From Patescibacteria group bacterium (lineage in GTDB: Bacteria > Patescibacteriota > Patescibacteriia > UBA1558 > S5-K13): 8,052 bases of DNA. This document shows positions 6,477-8,052 of this stretch, piece by piece; position 1 is the first letter of the stretch, and every line of letters begins with the position of its first letter. The notes under the pieces are model-generated. The model saw only the letters and a program-made list of their open reading frames with translations, was not told the DNA's origin and made no database searches. Position numbers and translations under genes: made by a program. Location: contig JAQVMR010000043.1 in NCBI GenBank assembly GCA_028703545.1, positions 1 through 8,052 on the forward strand, given 5' to 3'.

Positions 6477-6502
6477 TTGTGAAATAGATAAAATTATATA
6501 AT
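6477..6502 (+). promoter_or_regulatory. Candidate radA promoter with consensus TATAAT
   Basis: A perfect TATAAT sits at 6497-6502, 19 bases before the radA ATG at 6522. The nearest -35-like sequence, TTGTGA at 6477-6482, is only 14 bases away, shorter than the usual 16-18, so the -35 call is doubtful. Initiation near 6508 would give a leader of about 14 bases, consistent with the absence of a Shine-Dalgarno motif. In such AT-rich DNA a chance TATAAT is common. This segment is not part of the radA duplicate at 5255. Confidence 0.35.
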
Positions 6503-6521
6503 ATATAAAATAGAATAGTTT

Positions 6522-6665
6522 ATGAAAACAATATATTCATGTTCAAAATGTGGAACGCAATTTCCAAAATGGTCTGGAAGGTGTCTTGATTGCGGTGCTT
6601 GGGGAACACTTGAGAAAGAAACATTTATAGAAGATGAAAGAAAAAATAAAACTGAAAATTTAAAA
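6522..6665 (+). repeat. Direct repeat, copy 2 (5' end of intact radA)
   Basis: This is the partner of 5255-5398, described there. This copy lies in the intact gene and keeps Pro15 in the zinc finger (GTQFPKWSGRC). That Pro-Lys-Trp-x-Gly-Arg stretch is usual in RadA, so this copy is probably the conserved form and copy 1 the drifted one. Confidence 0.97.
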
Positions 6666-7859
6666 GATGTAAAAGTTGATTTTATAGATTTGTCAAAAAT
6701 AAAAAACGAACAAGTCAAAAAAATAAAAACAGGATTAATTTATTTTGATAAGATTGTAGGTGGAGGGCTTGTCTCCTCATCATTGGTTTTACTTGGTGGT
6801 GAACCTGGAATCGGAAAGTCAACTATCATTTCTCAGATTATTAATAAGAACCTAAATACTCTATATATTTCAGGAGAAGAAAATGCGAATTCAGTAAAAT
6901 CTCGTTTTGATAGATTGGAAATAGATAGCAAATTAGTAAAATTTTTAGCAGAAAATAATATTGAAACAATTTTAGCTGGTGTTATGAAAATAAAACCAGA
7001 TTTTTTGATTATTGATTCAATTCAGACACTTTATACTAGCGAAGTTGAAGGCGATCCAGGTGGAGTAGCACAAGTAAGGGCCTGTACAGTCAAAATAATG
7101 GAAATTTCAAGAAAATTTAATATCGCAACTTTAATCATTAGTCACGTAAATAAATCTGGTGATTTGGCAGGACCAAAGACAATGGAGCATTTAGTTGACT
7201 GTGTTTTAAATCTTGAAGGCGACAGATTGCACAGATTTAGAATTTTGAAATGTATTAAAAATAGATTTGGTGCAACTGATGAGTCAGCAATACTCGAGAT
7301 GACAAAGTCAGGATTTAAAGAAGTTATAAATCCATCAAAAATTTATTTATCATCAATTAATCCAGAAAGTTCGGGTATAGCAATTACTTCCATTATAGAA
7401 GGAAATCAGGTTTTGATGTTGGAATTACAAGCACTTGTCTCTAAAACTAATTTTGGTTATCCAAAGAGAACTGCAAGTGGTTATGATCAAAAAAGATTGG
7501 AACTTTTAATTGCGGTGTTGCAATCAAAATTAGATTTAAAATTAAATTTGTATGATGTCTATATTAATTTAACCGGAGGATTTAAAGTTTCTGATCGTGC
7601 CCTTGATTTAGCGGTCGCAATGGCAATTTATTCATCATATGAAAATAAAAAAATTCAAGAAAAGTCAGTGTTTTTTGGTGAGGTTGGACTGGGCGGAGAA
7701 ATAAGACAAATTCCAAAAACAAAAGAGCGAATAAAAGAAGCAGTTAGTTTAGGATTTAAAAATATAATTATTCCAAGTTTTGAAAAACAAGTTGAGGTAA
7801 AAGGAGTAAATTTAAATTGTATAAAAAATATAAAAGAACTAAAAAAGTTTTTAATCTAA
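6522..7859 (+). CDS. radA: DNA repair protein RadA/Sms
   Basis: RadA is a RecA-family, DnaB-like ATPase that drives branch migration during homologous recombination, repair and natural transformation in the cytosol. At 445 residues it is full length for the family. Domains in order: a C4 zinc finger (C7, C10, C21, C24), a linker, and a RecA-like core with Walker A GGEPGIGKST (92-101), a SGEEN segment (118-122) and Walker B FLIIDS (161-166). Then come the RadA-specific KNRFG motif (246-250) and a C-terminal Lon-like domain (about 265-445) with GFKVSDRALDLAVAMAI and FFGEVGLGGEIRQI, which is structural rather than proteolytic. All key motifs are intact. It probably has its own transcription start, given the 317-base gap and the TATAAT box. 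Its first 144 bases are duplicated at 5255-5398. The ATG at 6522 begins exactly where the repeat begins and matches the usual RadA N-terminus. Confidence 0.97.
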   Translation: MKTIYSCSKCGTQFPKWSGRCLDCGAWGTLEKETFIEDERKNKTENLKDVKVDFIDLSKIKNEQVKKIKTGLIYFDKIVGGGLVSSSLVLLGGEPGIGKSTIISQIINKNLNTLYISGEENANSVKSRFDRLEIDSKLVKFLAENNIETILAGVMKIKPDFLIIDSIQTLYTSEVEGDPGGVAQVRACTVKIMEISRKFNIATLIISHVNKSGDLAGPKTMEHLVDCVLNLEGDRLHRFRILKCIKNRFGATDESAILEMTKSGFKEVINPSKIYLSSINPESSGIAITSIIEGNQVLMLELQALVSKTNFGYPKRTASGYDQKRLELLIAVLQSKLDLKLNLYDVYINLTGGFKVSDRALDLAVAMAIYSSYENKKIQEKSVFFGEVGLGGEIRQIPKTKERIKEAVSLGFKNIIIPSFEKQVEVKGVNLNCIKNIKELKKFLI

Positions 7860-7930
7860 TTATTATTTTTTTAGTATATTTGACTATTTCTTTAAAGAAT
7901 GTTAAAGTATAACAACTTTGCATTATCCTA

Positions 7931-8052
7931 CGGTACGGGCTCAAACAGAACACTTACATTTTAAACATTATTTACCTAGAAACATATTTTTGTTTCTTTT
8001 TTGTTTGTTTCTTTCTAAATCAAGGACTTCTTGTGGGGTTAAATAATTAAGA
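7931..8052 (-). mobile_element. Probable end of an insertion sequence with integrase-core transposase
   Basis: Beyond the partial transposase frame (stop at 7968-7970), the sequence changes from the surrounding A/T-rich text to a GC-richer block, CGGTACGGGCTCAAACAGAA, at 7931-7950. Position and composition suit a terminal inverted repeat of an IS481/IS3-like element whose other end lies beyond the window. The exact boundary is uncertain (about 7931-7935), and no matching inverted repeat can be seen because the other end is missing. The element lies about 70 bases after the radA stop and is transcribed toward it. Confidence 0.45.
7968..8052 (-). CDS. Partial CDS: C-terminus of a probable integrase-core transposase
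   Basis: Reading the - strand in from the window edge gives 27 codons before TAA (complement of 7968-7970). The peptide begins LNYLTPQEVLDLERNKQK and ends NMFLGK. The motif LNYLTPxE followed by a short basic tail is typical of the extreme C-terminus of rve-fold transposases (IS3/IS481/IS30 types, usually ALNYLTPxEFL). The catalytic DDE residues would lie outside the window. Support is one short motif plus the GC-richer candidate terminal repeat just beyond the stop. The family is not resolved, and the copy could be intact or decayed. Confidence 0.5.
   Translation of the reverse strand, partial: LNYLTPQEVLDLERNKQKRNKNMFLGK

Larger units (their letters stand above)
6205..6521. other. 317-bp non-coding region between pilin-like gene and radA
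   Basis: I see no convincing gene here. A 23-codon frame at 6209-6280 resembles nothing firmly. The stretch holds a 23-bp palindrome (6280-6302), two TAGTATA motifs (6262-6268, 6322-6328), a nested A/T-only dyad (outer arms 6420-6426 and 6449-6455, inner arms 6433-6437 and 6444-6448), and a TATAAT box close to radA. The part around 6380-6420 is a little richer in G and C than the rest. It fits a regulatory region that separates radA transcription from the secretion cluster. No tRNA cloverleaf was found by eye. Confidence 0.6.

Noticed and set aside
7857..7875. Intrinsic terminator for radA using the T7 run at 7866-7872
   Set aside because: No stable stem precedes the T-run; only weak A/T pairing is available.
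7880..7913. Promoter formed by TTGACT (7880-7885) and TATAAC (7908-7913)
   Set aside because: The 22-base spacer is too long for a normal sigma-70 promoter, and no + strand gene follows in the window.
1..8052. CRISPR array, tRNA or rRNA genes
   Set aside because: No regularly spaced repeat series, no tRNA-like cloverleaf with a T-loop motif and no rRNA signature was seen by eye on either strand.

Overview
The window is AT-rich, densely packed bacterial DNA. Almost all genes are on the + strand, with short gaps and little recognisable Shine-Dalgarno signal. Gene content points to a Candidate Phyla Radiation (Patescibacteria) genome, probably a Parcubacteria-like lineage. It holds a minimal type IV secretion-like (T4SS) cluster of single-anchor proteins, a membrane-anchored beta-propeller, a DsbA-like protein and Cys-rich pilin-like proteins carrying the two-helix T4SS-pilin domain. 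This assignment is inference from family resemblance; there is no rRNA in the window.

Layout. Positions 45-3065 encode three membrane proteins: a VirB8/NTF2-like anchored protein (45-605), an unrecognised protein with a long charged N-terminus and two membrane spans (610-1656), and an anchored beta-propeller (1812-3065). A near-perfect inverted repeat fills the gap before a DsbA-fold protein whose CxxC position reads TxxT (3098-3760). One base later starts a secreted Cys-rich protein that fuses a T4SS-pilin domain to a lytic transglycosylase domain (3762-5246), in effect VirB2 plus VirB1. Next comes a 51-codon ORF that copies the zinc-finger start of RadA (5255-5410). It overlaps by ATGA a second, shorter pilin-domain protein (5407-6204) whose N-terminal Cys array has beta-defensin-like spacing. 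A 317-bp non-coding stretch with a palindrome and a TATAAT box precedes full-length radA (6522-7859). The right edge holds the last 27 codons, on the - strand, of what looks like an integrase-core transposase.

How the parts fit. The first six large genes look like one envelope-spanning machine: anchors facing the outer side of the membrane, a pilin-like subunit, a peptidoglycan-opening domain and a fold-assisting protein. RadA is a cytosolic recombination ATPase; its closeness to a possible DNA-transfer or uptake machine is suggestive only. The order pilin-SLT, radA fragment, pilin, radA is best explained by a duplication or recombination whose junction is the truncated radA copy. The preserved frame, four zinc cysteines and ATGA coupling leave open that the fragment is now a gene of its own.
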